DNA of 64,000 nucleotides from Paenibacillus sp. FSL A5-0031 (GCF_001956295.1 NZ_MRTD01000001.1:620001-684000); one strand, 5' to 3'; counted from the stretch's first letter, positions 51,697-62,620 are shown. Numbers and translations are program-made. Notes: a model not told the origin generated them from the sequence alone.

Positions 51697-52869
51697 ATGC
51701 GCCAGACCGTTATTATAGGAGGGAAACGAACAGCATTCGGAAAGCTCGGCGGCATGTTCAAAAATGAGAAAGCCGTTGATCTTGGCGCTGCCGTCATTAA
51801 AGGAGCCATGCAGCAATCGGGCGTACACGCAAGTCAAGCTGATGCCGTCATGATGGGAATGGTGCTTCAAGCAGGCTGCGGTCAAAATCCAGCTCGACAA
51901 GCTGCCATCCTTGCAGGGATCGATTGGAGCGTTCCAGCGGAAACGATTAACAAAGTTTGCGCTTCGGGCTTGCGAGCCATCTCTATGGCAGATCAGGTCA
52001 TACGTGCTGGAGATGCAAACATAATAATAGCTGGCGGAATGGAGAGCATGAGTCAGGCGCCATTTGCTGTTCGAACGGCTAGATGGGGAAACAAGCTGGG
52101 AAATGCCGAACTGACGGATTTATTGATTCACGATGGTCTGCTTTGTCCTTTCGATGATGTACTGATGGCTGTTTATGGCAACAAAATTGCAACAGATTAT
52201 AATATTAGCCGGACGGAACAAGATGAATGGGCATTAAGAAGTCATGACCGAGCGAGCTCTGCTGCTAATCTGCGATTATTTGAGGATGAAGTTGAGCCTT
52301 ACTACACTTCTGCAAACGCTCTTTTGGCTATCGACGAAGGACCACGTTTTAATACGGATTTGTTGAAGCTTGCGCTGCTAAAACCGATTCATGGTCCGAG
52401 CGGTACGATTACGGCTGGAAATGCTCCGAGTGTGAATGACGGCGCCGCCGCTATGCTCCTCATGTCGGAGGAAGAAGCGATACGAGGCGGACACAAGCCG
52501 CTTGCCAAAATTATCGGACAAAGCACCATTGGAGCGAGTGCTCCTAATTTAGCTGCTGCGCCAGCGCTTGCAATCCAAAAGCTATTGCGGAAAACGGGCA
52601 TTCCTTTAAAAAACATTGATTTATTTGAGGTGAACGAGGCGTTTGCCTCCGTCATCCTAAGCTGCGGGAAAATAGTAGGCTGGGATGAGGAGAAGGTCAA
52701 TGTGAATGGTGGTGCGATCGCACTTGGACATCCAATCGGTGCAAGCGGCGCAAGAATTTTACTTACTTTAATATACGAACTTAAGCGCCGCGGCGGCGGT
52801 TTGGGCATTGCTGCCATCTGCAGCGGCGGAGCTCAGGGTGATGCCATGCTCATTCAGGTGGAGGGCTAA
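51697..52869 (+). CDS. mmgA: acetyl-CoA C-acetyltransferase (thiolase)
   Basis: 390 residues from ATG 51697 (GTAGGAGG upstream). The acylated Cys is in [10 protein letters not shown], the His in [16 protein letters not shown], the second Cys in [13 protein letters not shown]. It condenses or cleaves acetyl-CoA/acetoacetyl-CoA at the end of beta-oxidation. It follows the ACAD-like gene by 13 bases. The symbol follows the operon order of Bacillus mmgABCDE. Confidence 0.93.
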   Translation: MRQTVIIGGKRTAFGKLGGMFKNEKAVDLGAAVIKGAMQQSGVHASQADAVMMGMVLQAGCGQNPARQAAILAGIDWSVPAETINKVCASGLRAISMADQVIRAGDANIIIAGGMESMSQAPFAVRTARWGNKLGNAELTDLLIHDGLLCPFDDVLMAVYGNKIATDYNISRTEQDEWALRSHDRASSAANLRLFEDEVEPYYTSANALLAIDEGPRFNTDLLKLALLKPIHGPSGTITAGNAPSVNDGAAAMLLMSEEEAIRGGHKPLAKIIGQSTIGASAPNLAAAPALAIQKLLRKTGIPLKNIDLFEVNEAFASVILSCGKIVGWDEEKVNVNGGAIALGHPIGASGARILLTLIYELKRRGGGLGIAAICSGGAQGDAMLIQVEG

Positions 52870-52888
52870 GGTAAAGGGGGTGCTCATA

Positions 52889-53749
52889 ATGATCCAAACC
52901 GTTACAGTAATTGGAGCTGGACAAATGGGCAGCGGAATTGCACAGACGTTAGCGCAAAATGGGTTGCAGGTAACACTTTACGATATTGAGCAAGCAGCCG
53001 TGACAAAGGGTATTGCCACAATTAATTCTTCGCTGACTCGACTTGCTGCCAAAGGAAATATTAGCGAGGCTGATCGAACTCAGACCATAAAATCCATCAT
53101 ACCTTCGACAGACTTAATTTGCGCCAATCGCTCTGATCTAATAATTGAAGCTGCGCCAGAGAATATGACGATGAAAAAAGCGCTTTTTGAGAAGCTTGAT
53201 CGTATTTGTCAACCAAATGCCATTTTGGCTACCAATACGTCCTCGTTATCGATTACAGAAATAGCTTCAGCAACAAAAAGAGCTTCGCGTGTAATCGGCA
53301 TGCATTTCATGAACCCCGTACCTATTATGCCATTAGTCGAAATTATTAAAGGGCTTGAGACTTCGAGCAATACCTATGAAAAAATAAAAGCATTGACGCT
53401 CACAATCAAGAAAACGCCGATTGAGGTTCAAGATTTCCCCGGCTTTGTCTCCAATCGAATTCTGATGCCTATGATAAATGAAGCGATTTACACGGTGTAT
53501 GAGGGGGTCGCTGAGCCGGAAGCTGTAGACCAAGTGATGAAGCTAGGCATGAATCATCCGATGGGTCCGCTTACGCTTGCCGACTTTATTGGACTCGATA
53601 CTTGTTTAGCCATCATGGAGACGCTGCAAGCTGGATTCGGCGATTCAAAGTATAGACCATGCCCGCTGCTGCGCAAATATGTGCAGGCTGGCTGGCTAGG
53701 CAGGAAAGCTGGACGCGGCTTTTATGTGTACTCGAATGAGAAGGGATAG
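52889..53749 (+). CDS. mmgB: 3-hydroxybutyryl-CoA dehydrogenase
   Basis: 286 residues from ATG 52889 (AAGGGGG upstream; the frame extends back to 52808). NAD motif GAGQMGSGIAQT, catalytic region SLSITEIASATKRASRVIGMHFMNP with the conserved His, and NEAIYTVYEGVAEPEAVDQ. The protein oxidises 3-hydroxyacyl-CoA to 3-ketoacyl-CoA. It sits between thiolase and the acyl-CoA dehydrogenase, so the operon carries a full short-chain set except an obvious enoyl-CoA hydratase. Confidence 0.95.
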   Translation: MIQTVTVIGAGQMGSGIAQTLAQNGLQVTLYDIEQAAVTKGIATINSSLTRLAAKGNISEADRTQTIKSIIPSTDLICANRSDLIIEAAPENMTMKKALFEKLDRICQPNAILATNTSSLSITEIASATKRASRVIGMHFMNPVPIMPLVEIIKGLETSSNTYEKIKALTLTIKKTPIEVQDFPGFVSNRILMPMINEAIYTVYEGVAEPEAVDQVMKLGMNHPMGPLTLADFIGLDTCLAIMETLQAGFGDSKYRPCPLLRKYVQAGWLGRKAGRGFYVYSNEKG

Positions 53750-53772
53750 GTACATCCGAAGGGAGACGGCCG

Positions 53773-54921
53773 ATGGAACTCGGGCTTTCAAAGGAACAGT
53801 TAGAGCTGCAACAAGCGGTACGGCATTTTGCAGAGACAGAAGTAGCCTGCGCTGTGCCATTCATGGAGCAATCCAATCAATTTCCCAGCCTTCTCATTGA
53901 AAAACTATCACAAGCAGGCTTTATGGGCATTCCAATTCCTAAGCAATGGGGAGGAGCAGGCTGCGATTTTATTTCCTATATTGCTGCGGTTAACGAAATA
54001 TCAAAGATAAGTGCAGCGCTTGGCGTCATCTTGTCCGTTCATACTTCGGTTTGCACTTTGCCGATCCTGCATTATGGTACACAAGCTCAAATATCAAGCT
54101 ATGTTCCCAAGCTTGCTTCGGGTGAGCGCTTAGGCGCATTCGCTTTGACAGAGCCTCACGCGGGTTCGGACGCTTCCTCTATTCGAACAACAGCAGTATT
54201 AGACGGAGAATATTATGTTTTGAACGGATCAAAGGTATTTATCACGAATGCCGGCGCGGCCAATGTTTATGTTGCATTTGCAGTGACTGATGCAAGCAAA
54301 GGGGCATACGGCATTACCGCTTTTATTATTGAAAGTGAAACAAAAGGGCTAACGATCGGAAGAAAAGAAAAAAAATTAGGTTTGCACGGATCGAATACTT
54401 GTGAGCTTATATTTGATCAATTAAGGATACCCGTTTCCCAGAGACTTGGCGAAGAAGGCAAAGGCTTTACCATAGCCAAAGGCTCCCTTGATGGCGGACG
54501 AATTGGAATCAGCGCCCAAGCGCTCGGAATTGCGCAAGCTGCGCTAAACATTCTAAATGAGCGCTTCCAACCGAAGGCTGCAATGTTGTTAAAGCCTGGT
54601 CAGATGGCAATGCATCAGCAAGTTAAACTCGCTGGCATAACTGCTAAAGTAGAGGCAGCGAGATTGCTCGTTTATCGCGCGGCGTATTTGCATCAAGAAG
54701 GTTTGCCTTGTACGAAGGAAGCATCCATGGCCAAAATGTTCGCATCTGATACAGCAGTTGCAGTGACTAGCCAGGCTATGCAAATGCTCGGATCAGACAG
54801 CTGCCTGCAAGGATCAACGATAGAACGTCTGTTCCGAGATGCGAAAGCCACTCAAATTTACGAGGGAACGAACGAAATTCACCGAATCGTAATTAGCGGC
54901 AAAATACTCAAATCATTATGA
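53773..54921 (+). CDS. mmgC: acyl-CoA dehydrogenase
   Basis: 382 residues with the full family set: ALTEPHAGSDASSIRT, LDGGRIGISAQALGIAQ, and the catalytic Glu364 in IYEGTNEIHR. FAD-dependent. The RxQFG-type motif is altered to RFQPKAAMLLKPGQMAMHQQ, an unusual substitution in the acyl-tail region. It follows mmgB by 23 bases and precedes prpB by 22, in one operon. Confidence 0.94.
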   Translation: MELGLSKEQLELQQAVRHFAETEVACAVPFMEQSNQFPSLLIEKLSQAGFMGIPIPKQWGGAGCDFISYIAAVNEISKISAALGVILSVHTSVCTLPILHYGTQAQISSYVPKLASGERLGAFALTEPHAGSDASSIRTTAVLDGEYYVLNGSKVFITNAGAANVYVAFAVTDASKGAYGITAFIIESETKGLTIGRKEKKLGLHGSNTCELIFDQLRIPVSQRLGEEGKGFTIAKGSLDGGRIGISAQALGIAQAALNILNERFQPKAAMLLKPGQMAMHQQVKLAGITAKVEAARLLVYRAAYLHQEGLPCTKEASMAKMFASDTAVAVTSQAMQMLGSDSCLQGSTIERLFRDAKATQIYEGTNEIHRIVISGKILKSL

Positions 54922-54943
54922 TTTCTAAAAAGGCGGTGGCGAG

Positions 54944-55843
54944 ATGGGTCGTACTCCCGGAACGCGATTTCGCGAGGCGCTTCAAGTCGAGAAGCCTTTG
55001 CAGATCGCAGGCGCTATAAATGCCTATTCGGCAATGATGGCGGAAAGAGCAGGGTTTCGAGCTTTGTATTTATCTGGTGCAGGTGTTGCTAATGCGTCGT
55101 TCGGTCTGCCTGATCTTGGGATTACAACGCTGCAGGATTGTCTTGAGGATGTAAGAAGAATAACGAGTGTTACAGAGCTGCCGCTGCTCGTAGATGTGGA
55201 TACGGGCTTTGGAGGAGCTTTCCAAATTGCGCGAACGATTAAGCAGATGAACCGCGCGGGAGCCGCTGGCGTTCATATTGAAGATCAAATCATAGCTAAA
55301 CGCTGCGGGCATCGTCCAAACAAAGCGATCGTAAGCAAGGAGGAAATGGTTGATCGGATTAAAGCAGCTGCAGACGCAAGAGAAGATGATCAGTTTGTCA
55401 TTATGGCTCGCACGGATGCGCTTGCGGTAGAAGGTTTAGAAGCAGCGATTGAACGGGCATGCGCATGTGTGGAGGCCGGAGCAGATATGATTTTCCCTGA
55501 GGCGATTACAAGACTTGAGGATTATCAAGCCTTTGCTGATGCGGTGAAGGTTCCTATACTCGCAAACATTACGGAGTTCGGGCAAACACCGCTGTTTACG
55601 ATAAAAGAGCTTGAGGATGCAGGCGTCAGCTTAGCTCTTTATCCGTTGTCCGCCTTTCGCGCAATGTCAGCAGCAGCTCTTCATGTCTATGAAACGATAA
55701 AACAAGAAGGAACACAGAAAAATGTCATAAATGTTATGCAGACTAGAGCGGAGCTTTATGATTTCCTCGATTATTTGAGCTATGAAGAGAAGCTGGATCA
55801 GCTTTATGGAGTCAAAGAGGAGGAGAACCGTCGTGACAACTAA
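54944..55843 (+). CDS. prpB: methylisocitrate lyase
   Basis: 299 residues, ICL/PEP mutase barrel. The catalytic Cys is in KRCGH, with metal-binding [11 protein letters not shown] and [11 protein letters not shown], and the C-terminal region [14 protein letters not shown]. It cuts 2-methylisocitrate into pyruvate and succinate, completing propionate oxidation. In Bacillus mmg operons the lyase is last (mmgF/yqiQ), but here it comes before the citrate synthase. The next gene overlaps it by 11 bases. Confidence 0.94.
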   Translation: MGRTPGTRFREALQVEKPLQIAGAINAYSAMMAERAGFRALYLSGAGVANASFGLPDLGITTLQDCLEDVRRITSVTELPLLVDVDTGFGGAFQIARTIKQMNRAGAAGVHIEDQIIAKRCGHRPNKAIVSKEEMVDRIKAAADAREDDQFVIMARTDALAVEGLEAAIERACACVEAGADMIFPEAITRLEDYQAFADAVKVPILANITEFGQTPLFTIKELEDAGVSLALYPLSAFRAMSAAALHVYETIKQEGTQKNVINVMQTRAELYDFLDYLSYEEKLDQLYGVKEEENRRDN

Positions 55844-56951
55844 AAAACAAGGCGGTCTCGCCGATGTTATAGCGGGACAGACTTCGATTTCGACAGTCGG
55901 AAAAGCAGGAAAGGGCTTAACCTATCGAGGTTATTCGATTGATGATCTCGCCCTTCATGGCAGCTTTGAAGAAACTGCTTTTTTATTGTTATATGGAGCA
56001 CTGCCAAACGATGTCCAGTTAAAAGATTACACGAAGAAGCTTGCGTCACTTAGACAACTGCCAGCAGGTGTATTGAACATATTGGAGCAGCTGCCAAGCA
56101 GTACACACCCAATGGATGTGCTTCGAACGGGGGTTTCGGCGTTAGCTGCGTTCGAACCAGAAAATGAGGAGCGTGACGCTTACCACATCGCTGATAGATT
56201 AATAGCCTGCAGCGCCTCTATTTTATTGTATTGGTATCATTATCAGAAGAGTGGGAGAAGGATTGATACAGAGACAGATCAACAAAGTGTTGCTGGACAT
56301 TTTCTGCAGCTGCTTCATGATCAACGCCCGAATGAGCTTCATGAGAAAGCTTTTGATGTTTCTCTTGTATTATATGCGGAGCATGAATTCAACGCTTCTA
56401 CATTTGCAGCACGTGTTACTGCATCTACTTTATCAGATATGTATTCCGCCATTACGACTGGCATCGGCACACTCCGTGGACCTCTTCACGGCGGTGCCAA
56501 CGAAGCCGCGATGGAGCTGATTGAACAATTCGGCAGCGTGAGCGAAGTCGAGATCGGGATTAGACAAATGCTGAAGGACAAAAAATTAATTATGGGCTTT
56601 GGACATCGTGTTTATTCTGTATCTGACCCACGATCGGATATTATTAAATACTGGTCAAATAAACTATCTGCAGGGGCTGAGAATTCAATCATTTATCCAA
56701 TTTCCGAGTCTATAGAAAAAATAATGCTGCAAGAGAAAAAACTATTTGCTAATTTGGATTTTTACAGCGCCTCAGCCTATCGATTTATGGGCATTCCAAC
56801 CTCACTTTTTACACCGATCTTCGTTATTTCACGTACCAGCGGCTGGGCTTCCCATATTATTGAACAACGTGCAAACAATCGAATCATTCGTCCTAATGCT
56901 GATTATATCGGCAGTGATTTACTGCCTTGGCTGCCTATCGAGCAACGGTGA
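55833..56951 (+). CDS. mmgD: 2-methylcitrate synthase / citrate synthase
   Basis: 372 residues from GTG 55833 (GAGGAGGAG upstream; the frame extends to 55782). Conserved histidines in [14 protein letters not shown] and [14 protein letters not shown], and the Asp region [13 protein letters not shown]. It condenses propionyl-CoA (or acetyl-CoA) with oxaloacetate. Between prpB and prpD a methylcitrate role is most likely. Translationally coupled to prpB by overlap. Confidence 0.93.
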   Translation: MTTKKQGGLADVIAGQTSISTVGKAGKGLTYRGYSIDDLALHGSFEETAFLLLYGALPNDVQLKDYTKKLASLRQLPAGVLNILEQLPSSTHPMDVLRTGVSALAAFEPENEERDAYHIADRLIACSASILLYWYHYQKSGRRIDTETDQQSVAGHFLQLLHDQRPNELHEKAFDVSLVLYAEHEFNASTFAARVTASTLSDMYSAITTGIGTLRGPLHGGANEAAMELIEQFGSVSEVEIGIRQMLKDKKLIMGFGHRVYSVSDPRSDIIKYWSNKLSAGAENSIIYPISESIEKIMLQEKKLFANLDFYSASAYRFMGIPTSLFTPIFVISRTSGWASHIIEQRANNRIIRPNADYIGSDLLPWLPIEQR

Positions 56952-56970
56952 AGAGGAGGATGCAAAACGA

Positions 56971-58413
56971 ATGTCCACTTTAATGAGTAATGAGAGGCCA
57001 AAGCCGGATCATGTGTTGGTTGATATTGCACAATATGCTGCAAATTATACGATAACTAGCGAAGAAGCTTACAATACCGCTCGCTATTGTCTCATCGATA
57101 CGCTTGGCTGCGGGTTGATGGCGCTTAGGTATCCCGAGTGCACGAAGCTGCTAGGCCCGGCCGTACCGGGAACTCTTGTTCCGAATGGAGCTCGTGTTCC
57201 TGGAACTTCGTTTCAGCTTGATCCGATCACTGCAGCATTTAACATTGGATGTATGAACCGCTGGCTCGATTACAATGATACTTGGCTTGCAGCGGAGTGG
57301 GGACATCCTTCAGATAATCTTGGAGCCATACTAGCTGCTGCGGACTATGAAAGCAGGAAAAACATAGCCGAGGGCAAACCGCCGTTTGTCATGAGAGATG
57401 TGCTAACGGCTATGATCAAGGCTCATGAAATTCAAGGAATTCTTGCACTTGAAAACAGTTTTAACCGCGTAGGGCTCGATCATGTTATTCTCGTGAAGGT
57501 TGCCTCAACTGCTGTAGTGACTGCGCTGCTAGGCGGGACGACAGATGAAATTATTGATGCTTTATCCAATGCATGGATTGATGGTCATCCGCTTCGTACT
57601 TATCGTCATTCGCCAAATACAGGTTCGAGAAAGTCATGGGCAGCCGGCGATGCCACAGCTCGCGCGCTTAAGCTTTCATTGATGGCGCTCAAAGGAGAGA
57701 TGGGTTATCCCGCTGCACTAACTACACCGGAATGGGGATTTTATGATGTGCTGTTTAAAGGGAATTCCTTTTCCATTAAACGGGATTTTGAAGCTTATGT
57801 CATGGAAAACGTATTGTTTAAAATATCTTTCCCCGCTGAATTCCATGGCCAAACCGCGGTGGAGGCTGCTATCTTGCTGCACCCGAGTGTGAAGGACAGA
57901 TGGCATGAAATTGATAAAATAATCATTTCTACACATAAGTCCGCACTGCGAATCATCGACAAAACAGGACCGCTCCATAATCCCGCGGATCGTGACCATT
58001 GCATTCAATATATGGTCGCGATTGGCCTGATTCATGGACATTTAACTGCCGAGCATTATGAGGATGATTTTGCGAGTGACAGTCGTATCGATGAGCTTCG
58101 CAAGAAAATGGTTACGACTGAAGATATTACTTACTCACATGATTATTTGGAAGCTAATAAACGCTCGATTGCCAATGCCATTCAAGTGTTTTTCCAAGAC
58201 GGAACATCCACTGAGAAGATCGAGATTGCGTACCCAATCGGTCATCGGCGCAGACGTCAGGAAGCCATACCGCTTTTGCTTGCGAAGTTTGATGCCAGTT
58301 TGAAGAGTAGATTTCCATCCAAGCAAACACAAGCGATATTAGATCTTTGCCAAGACCAAAACGTATTAGAGAACACGCCCGTACAGCAGTTTATGGAACT
58401 ATTTGTTATTTAG
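56971..58413 (+). CDS. mmgE: 2-methylcitrate dehydratase
   Basis: 480 residues from ATG 56971 (GAGGAGG 11 nt upstream; the frame opens at 56746). MmgE/PrpD family: [72 protein letters not shown]. It dehydrates 2-methylcitrate to methylaconitate. Last gene of the operon, with a terminator 8 bases on. Confidence 0.95.
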   Translation: MSTLMSNERPKPDHVLVDIAQYAANYTITSEEAYNTARYCLIDTLGCGLMALRYPECTKLLGPAVPGTLVPNGARVPGTSFQLDPITAAFNIGCMNRWLDYNDTWLAAEWGHPSDNLGAILAAADYESRKNIAEGKPPFVMRDVLTAMIKAHEIQGILALENSFNRVGLDHVILVKVASTAVVTALLGGTTDEIIDALSNAWIDGHPLRTYRHSPNTGSRKSWAAGDATARALKLSLMALKGEMGYPAALTTPEWGFYDVLFKGNSFSIKRDFEAYVMENVLFKISFPAEFHGQTAVEAAILLHPSVKDRWHEIDKIIISTHKSALRIIDKTGPLHNPADRDHCIQYMVAIGLIHGHLTAEHYEDDFASDSRIDELRKKMVTTEDITYSHDYLEANKRSIANAIQVFFQDGTSTEKIEIAYPIGHRRRRQEAIPLLLAKFDASLKSRFPSKQTQAILDLCQDQNVLENTPVQQFMELFVI

Positions 58414-58420
58414 GTGAATG

Positions 58421-58446
58421 CCTGCGTACAGCGCAGGTTTTTCTTT
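58421..58446 (+). terminator. terminator of the mmg-type operon
   Basis: CCTGCG pairs with CGCAGG around TACAG, followed by TTTTTCTTTTT. Confidence 0.85.
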
Positions 58447-58558
58447 TTAAAATCTATTTTTTTTGTAGCTTTTCTGTAACTTTCTGCACCCCCATTTCGT
58501 TATATTGTATAAGTAAGCCGAATAAGAATATATACCATATAGAAGGAGCGTCTGCGCT

Positions 58559-59068
58559 ATGAAAAAATATGTATTGATCGCAACTGTTGCGATAGCTTGT
58601 CTCACGGCCTTTAGCTTTGCGCCGGCGGGAGGCCGTGAATATACACCGGTAGAACAAACACCGGATATGATAACTGGCTACGTTGCAATGACAAAAGGGG
58701 AAAATAATCATTTCACATTATCTATCGACCAAATCGATTGGTACGAGGGTGATGCAGCGACAAAAATTTTCCTTGAGCGTGAAAAGGATTCTGGGCTCGA
58801 TGCCCCGCCAGATGGTTATTACATTGAGAATGATGATGAAACAATGCGTGACTTACCAATAGCCGATAACGCTGAGGTGCTTATGCAAATCTATAATCGA
58901 ACGGGCAATATTAATGATGCAGATATTGTTTGGAATGAACCGATTTCAGTTAAAAAGTTTATTGAACTCATCAATACGGAAGACGACTTCGATATGAAGA
59001 GCTTTCCTTATCATATGACGATCAAGAACGGGGAAATCGTACGCATCGTCCAGCAATTCGTTCCTTAA
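58559..59068 (+). CDS. secreted protein of unknown function, 169 aa
   Basis: A signal peptide (MKKYVLIATVAIACLTAFSF, cleavage near APAGG) and an acidic ~145-residue mature part with TGYVAMTKGENNHFTLSIDQIDWYEGD and DGYYIEND. It resembles small extracellular hypothetical proteins of Bacillota without a defined fold. The start follows AGAAGGAGC. The gene is flanked by terminators. Confidence 0.7.
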   Translation: MKKYVLIATVAIACLTAFSFAPAGGREYTPVEQTPDMITGYVAMTKGENNHFTLSIDQIDWYEGDAATKIFLEREKDSGLDAPPDGYYIENDDETMRDLPIADNAEVLMQIYNRTGNINDADIVWNEPISVKKFIELINTEDDFDMKSFPYHMTIKNGEIVRIVQQFVP

Positions 59069-59100
59069 ATAACCTTTTACATTTATGAGAGAAAGCAACA

Positions 59101-59141
59101 CAACAAGCGCGTGCCGATATTTAATCGGCACGCGCTTGTTA
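59101..59141. terminator. long perfect inverted repeat, probable bidirectional terminator
   Basis: AACAAGCGCGTGCCGAT pairs perfectly with ATCGGCACGCGCTTGTT around five bases. T-tracts are weak, but it lies between convergent genes. Confidence 0.75.
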
Positions 59142-59192
59142 TGTTTCACTTGATGCTTTTGGAATAACATTTCTTCATTCTGATTTATCCGG

Positions 59193-60017
59193 TTAATCTC
59201 TTCCAGCTTCATAGATACGATGAGCAAGCATCACAGGATGCGTCTTTGCAGTTGACATATGATCGCCATGACCTTGGATATATCGGAACAAGCCCAGTCG
59301 GTTGGACATATGCGGATGCCATCCATATTCGCTGTTGTACTGTGGAAGAACATTATCTTCCGTTAAGAAAATATAACTTTTCGGCATATTCAAACTATAA
59401 AATACTTTAAGATCGAGTTTTTCATAAAAAGGTTTTGCTGGTTCTGGACTTACCATACTGTACATTTTCTCCGCTAAGCCGAGGCTTGCCAAATTAACAA
59501 ATGTTTCACGAAACAGCGAAAATGGCAGCATGATCGTATCATCCTTCGAGTTTTCCCTAAGCTGCTGGAAACTAGCTTTTACAGGGGCTGGAAACTCATC
59601 GGCGACCATTTCACCGTCGTTTAATACAAAAGCATCCAAAAACACGAGCCTCCTAATACGCTCTGGAATCAGCTCTGTAACCTTTTGGATAACTGAGCCT
59701 CCGAAGCTGTGACCCACAAGTATGATTTGCTGAAGATTTCTTGACGCAATAGAAGCAGCAACAGAATGACTTATCATTTCATGAGTGACGTTTTTATTAG
59801 GATCTGCACCATGCCCGGGATATTCAGGCGCGAACACGGTATGGCCCATACTGGTTAATTCATAACCGATGCCATTCCAAAAGCTCGCATCCGCCCAGGA
59901 GCCATGAACGAGAACAAAAGTGAGCGGCTGTTCGCTCTGCATCAATCTTACACTGGTTGCGAAAACATCCGAGTATGGATATGCGTAGTTAATCGTGTTT
60001 TGTTCAATTTGATACAT
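59193..60017 (-). CDS. alpha/beta-hydrolase
   Basis: 274 residues. The nucleophile elbow is GHSFGGS, the oxyanion region LVHGSWADASFW, the acid follows, and the catalytic His is in GHGDHMS. It resembles the carboxylesterase/lactone hydrolase group (HNL-like). No signal peptide, so it is cytosolic. The leading region has only a short gap before the adjacent YihY-type gene on the same strand. Confidence 0.87.
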   Translation of the reverse strand: MYQIEQNTINYAYPYSDVFATSVRLMQSEQPLTFVLVHGSWADASFWNGIGYELTSMGHTVFAPEYPGHGADPNKNVTHEMISHSVAASIASRNLQQIILVGHSFGGSVIQKVTELIPERIRRLVFLDAFVLNDGEMVADEFPAPVKASFQQLRENSKDDTIMLPFSLFRETFVNLASLGLAEKMYSMVSPEPAKPFYEKLDLKVFYSLNMPKSYIFLTEDNVLPQYNSEYGWHPHMSNRLGLFRYIQGHGDHMSTAKTHPVMLAHRIYEAGRD

Positions 60018-60116
60018 GCAGCATTACTCCTCAAAATCAGATTGTTCAGCATATGCCTATAATCCATTTAAGGTTAATAATCGCCCAGTATCTGTACAAG
60101 GCTGTGAATTTCCCAC

Positions 60117-61019
60117 TTATGTTATCGTTTTAATATCCTTATTCTGATTAAGCGGAATGCGAAAACGATGTCTAGCCGAGTTATTGGGTGGAATTTTGCT
60201 TTTTGCTGAAGCAAGCGTAGCATTGATTTCACCGCCAAGCATGATGAGGATAGAGCTAATGTAGAGCCAAATCAACAGGATGATTACTCCGCCAAGACTG
60301 CCGTATGTTTTCGAATAGTTCCCAAAATTGTTCATATAGAACTGAAAAACAAGCGAAGTCGCAATCCAACCAAACGTTGCAAATATAGCACCTGGCACAG
60401 CTTCTTTTAAGCTCAGCCTTCTGTTAGGAACAATCCAATAAAGCAAGGAAAAGGCGGCTGTCATTGCGGAAATTGGTATTACATACTTCAATACATTCCA
60501 GATCCATTCGAAACCATTCGGATAATCAAGCCACTTAAATAAGTATTCGCCAATAGCTTTACCGAAAATAAGCATAACCATGACCAAAACAATAACGACC
60601 ACTAAAAAAATGGTTGATAGCAGCGAAATACCTCGTACCTTCCAAAACGGCCGCTTTTCCTCAACATCGTACGCTTTGTTCAATCCTTTCAAAATCGCAT
60701 TAATACCGTTTGAAGCAGACCAAATGGTAGCAATCATACCGAATGACAGCAGTGTTCCGCTGCTGTTATCTACAACTTCAGCAAGAATTCCGCTAATTGT
60801 ATCACTTGCTTCTGCAGGTAGAAGGCGAATAAACTCTGCGATCACGCTATCGCCAGACATTTCGATAAAGCTAAGCAAGCTGACCATAAATATAAGAAAG
60901 GGGAAAAACGATAAGATCAAATAATACGTCAGCTGTGCGCCAAGCGCAGGTACATCATCCTCACGAAAACGGCTGTATAAGCATTTTATAAATTGCATCG
61001 TGTTGAATTTTTCACTCAT
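60117..61019 (-). CDS. YihY/BrkB-family membrane protein
   Basis: 300 residues from ATG 61019 (AAGGATGG upstream; the frame extends to 61031). About six membrane helices with the YihY pattern DVPALGAQLTYYLILSFFPFLIF, ATIWSASNGINAILKGLNKAYD and a C-terminal LGGEINATLA. These are inner-membrane proteins of unclear transport or envelope role. It is preceded by a promoter-like AT-rich stretch. Confidence 0.92.
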   Translation of the reverse strand: MSEKFNTMQFIKCLYSRFREDDVPALGAQLTYYLILSFFPFLIFMVSLLSFIEMSGDSVIAEFIRLLPAEASDTISGILAEVVDNSSGTLLSFGMIATIWSASNGINAILKGLNKAYDVEEKRPFWKVRGISLLSTIFLVVVIVLVMVMLIFGKAIGEYLFKWLDYPNGFEWIWNVLKYVIPISAMTAAFSLLYWIVPNRRLSLKEAVPGAIFATFGWIATSLVFQFYMNNFGNYSKTYGSLGGVIILLIWLYISSILIMLGGEINATLASAKSKIPPNNSARHRFRIPLNQNKDIKTIT

Positions 61020-61171
61020 CAAGACCACCATCCTTTTGATATAAAACTAAACAAAATAGAAGGGTACAAAACATTTATTGAAATAGAAAAGATAAGCAGC
61101 AAGTAGGAAATAGTCAAATCATGTCGAATAAGAGTATGAGTAAATATTTTCGAATGAAGGGAGTGGACCTT

Positions 61172-61579
61172 ATGTTTTTACATTTTCTACAAACCAAGGA
61201 GCAAAAAGAAGCATTTCTCGAATTAGCACATCTTGCAGCAAATGCTGATGGGTTCATTCACAAGAAAGAACAAGGATTTCTTCAATCGTATATGCAAGAG
61301 ATGGATATGCAGCAAACCGTAATAAGCTTTTCATCCGAAAAGCAGTTAGCAGATATACTAGGAAATATTAATGATGATCATGTAAAAAAAATCTTTTTCG
61401 CAGAAATTCTGCTTCTCATATTCGCTGACGGCGACTACAATGACGATGAAAAAGAATTAACAAAGGATATGAAAGAGCTGCTTAATCTAGACGAAGAAAC
61501 TTGCGAATCCATTAAAAATTGGGTTATTCGTATGGATCAGCTCAAAATTGAAGGACTTAAGCTTATTTTAAACCCCTAA
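61172..61579 (+). CDS. TerB-like protein, ~135 aa
   Basis: ATG 61172 is preferred (AAGGGAG 8 nt upstream); the frame opens at 61121. The all-helical domain has AHLAANADGFIHKKEQGFL and AEILLLIFADGDYNDDEKEL, the paired acidic Asp/Glu loops typical of the TerB (tellurite-resistance-associated) fold, which binds metal ions. No other ter genes are present, so it is probably a stand-alone TerB-domain protein. Confidence 0.82.
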   Translation: MFLHFLQTKEQKEAFLELAHLAANADGFIHKKEQGFLQSYMQEMDMQQTVISFSSEKQLADILGNINDDHVKKIFFAEILLLIFADGDYNDDEKELTKDMKELLNLDEETCESIKNWVIRMDQLKIEGLKLILNP

Positions 61580-61598
61580 TAAAATAGCAGACATAAGT

Positions 61599-61641
61599 AA
61601 AAAACCTCCGTTCTTCCCAGTGGAAGAATAGAGGTTTTTTT
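61599..61641. terminator. bidirectional terminator
   Basis: AAAAACCTC-TTCTTCC pairs with GGAAGAA-GAGGTTTTT, serving the TerB-like gene and modA. Confidence 0.9.
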
Positions 61642-61665
61642 AAGTACTGCTTTATTAAAAATGCA

Positions 61666-62508
61666 TTATGGCTTCGAAAAACCGAATTTTTCAAATACAG
61701 CCATTGCCTCTGCCGTTTGAAGATAATCATAAAATTGCTTTGATTCTGGAAGGTGCTTTGTTGCTGTTACGATACCAATCGGATAGGTGATCGGCGTGTA
61801 TGTTGCAGGATCAACAGTAAGTACAATATTGACTTTATCTGATGTTAAGGCGTCAGTCTTATAAACAAAACCCGCATCAGCGTTGCCTGTTTCAACATAT
61901 TGGAGAACCTGACGGACATCCTTCGCTTGAACAACCTTCGTTTGCAAACTATCCCATAGCTTCGCTTGTTCCAAGGCTTCTTTCGTATAACTTCCAGCAG
62001 GTACGCTCTCTGGAATGCCAATTGCAATCGTTTTAACATCTGCGTTCAACAGATCATTAACCGTTGCAAGCTGCGTTTTTGACGTTTTTGAAGTGACGAG
62101 CACGAGACCATTGGATAGAAGGTTTGTTTGGCTGTCCTCAGCTATCAGCTTCGCATCTACTAGTGACTTCATGTTTTTGGAAGCAGCAGAGAGGAACAGA
62201 TCTGCAGGAGCACCACTTTCAATCTGCTTCTGAAGAGCGCCTGAAGCGCCAAAGTTAAAATTCAGTTTCACATTAGGGTGAATTACTTTGAATTGTGTTT
62301 CAATTTCCTTTAACGCATCCGTTAAACTTGCAGCTGCTGAAATCGTTAAATCAACATTTTCAGCAGGGGCTTCCGTGCTAATTGCTGTTGCTTCTGCTTG
62401 ATTGGTGGAGCTTGGTTGATTTGCTTGATTCGAACCACACGCCGTTACAACAACCATAATCATAACCAAACACAATAAAACATAGCTTTTTTTAAGTAAA
62501 TTAATCAT
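61666..62508 (-). CDS. modA: molybdate ABC transporter substrate-binding lipoprotein
   Basis: 280 residues. The signal ends with lipobox VTAC, followed by a Ser/Thr/Asn-rich linker. The ModA signatures are SAAASLTDALKEI, FNFGASGALQKQIESGAPADLF, and IGIPESVPAGSYTKEAL, which cage molybdate or tungstate. The permease ModB and ATPase ModC are not next to it, and downstream is a terminator. It is divergent from a YvgK-like regulator. Confidence 0.94.
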   Translation of the reverse strand: MINLLKKSYVLLCLVMIMVVVTACGSNQANQPSSTNQAEATAISTEAPAENVDLTISAAASLTDALKEIETQFKVIHPNVKLNFNFGASGALQKQIESGAPADLFLSAASKNMKSLVDAKLIAEDSQTNLLSNGLVLVTSKTSKTQLATVNDLLNADVKTIAIGIPESVPAGSYTKEALEQAKLWDSLQTKVVQAKDVRQVLQYVETGNADAGFVYKTDALTSDKVNIVLTVDPATYTPITYPIGIVTATKHLPESKQFYDYLQTAEAMAVFEKFGFSKP

Positions 62509-62530
62509 TTAATACCCTCTTTCGTTATGG

Positions 62531-62550
62531 TTAGATATAAATAGATATAA
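62531..62550. promoter_or_regulatory. tandem 10-bp repeat, candidate molybdate-regulator operator
   Basis: TTAGATATAA and ATAGATATAA are contiguous 10-mers identical except the first base, one DNA turn apart, in the divergent gap between modA and the YvgK-like gene. Confidence 0.5.
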
Positions 62551-62620
62551 TCCATTTTCCGATTATAAGGTGAAGGAAATAGATTTGTAAAGCGAATCAC
62601 CACAGTATTTCCGTTGTTTA

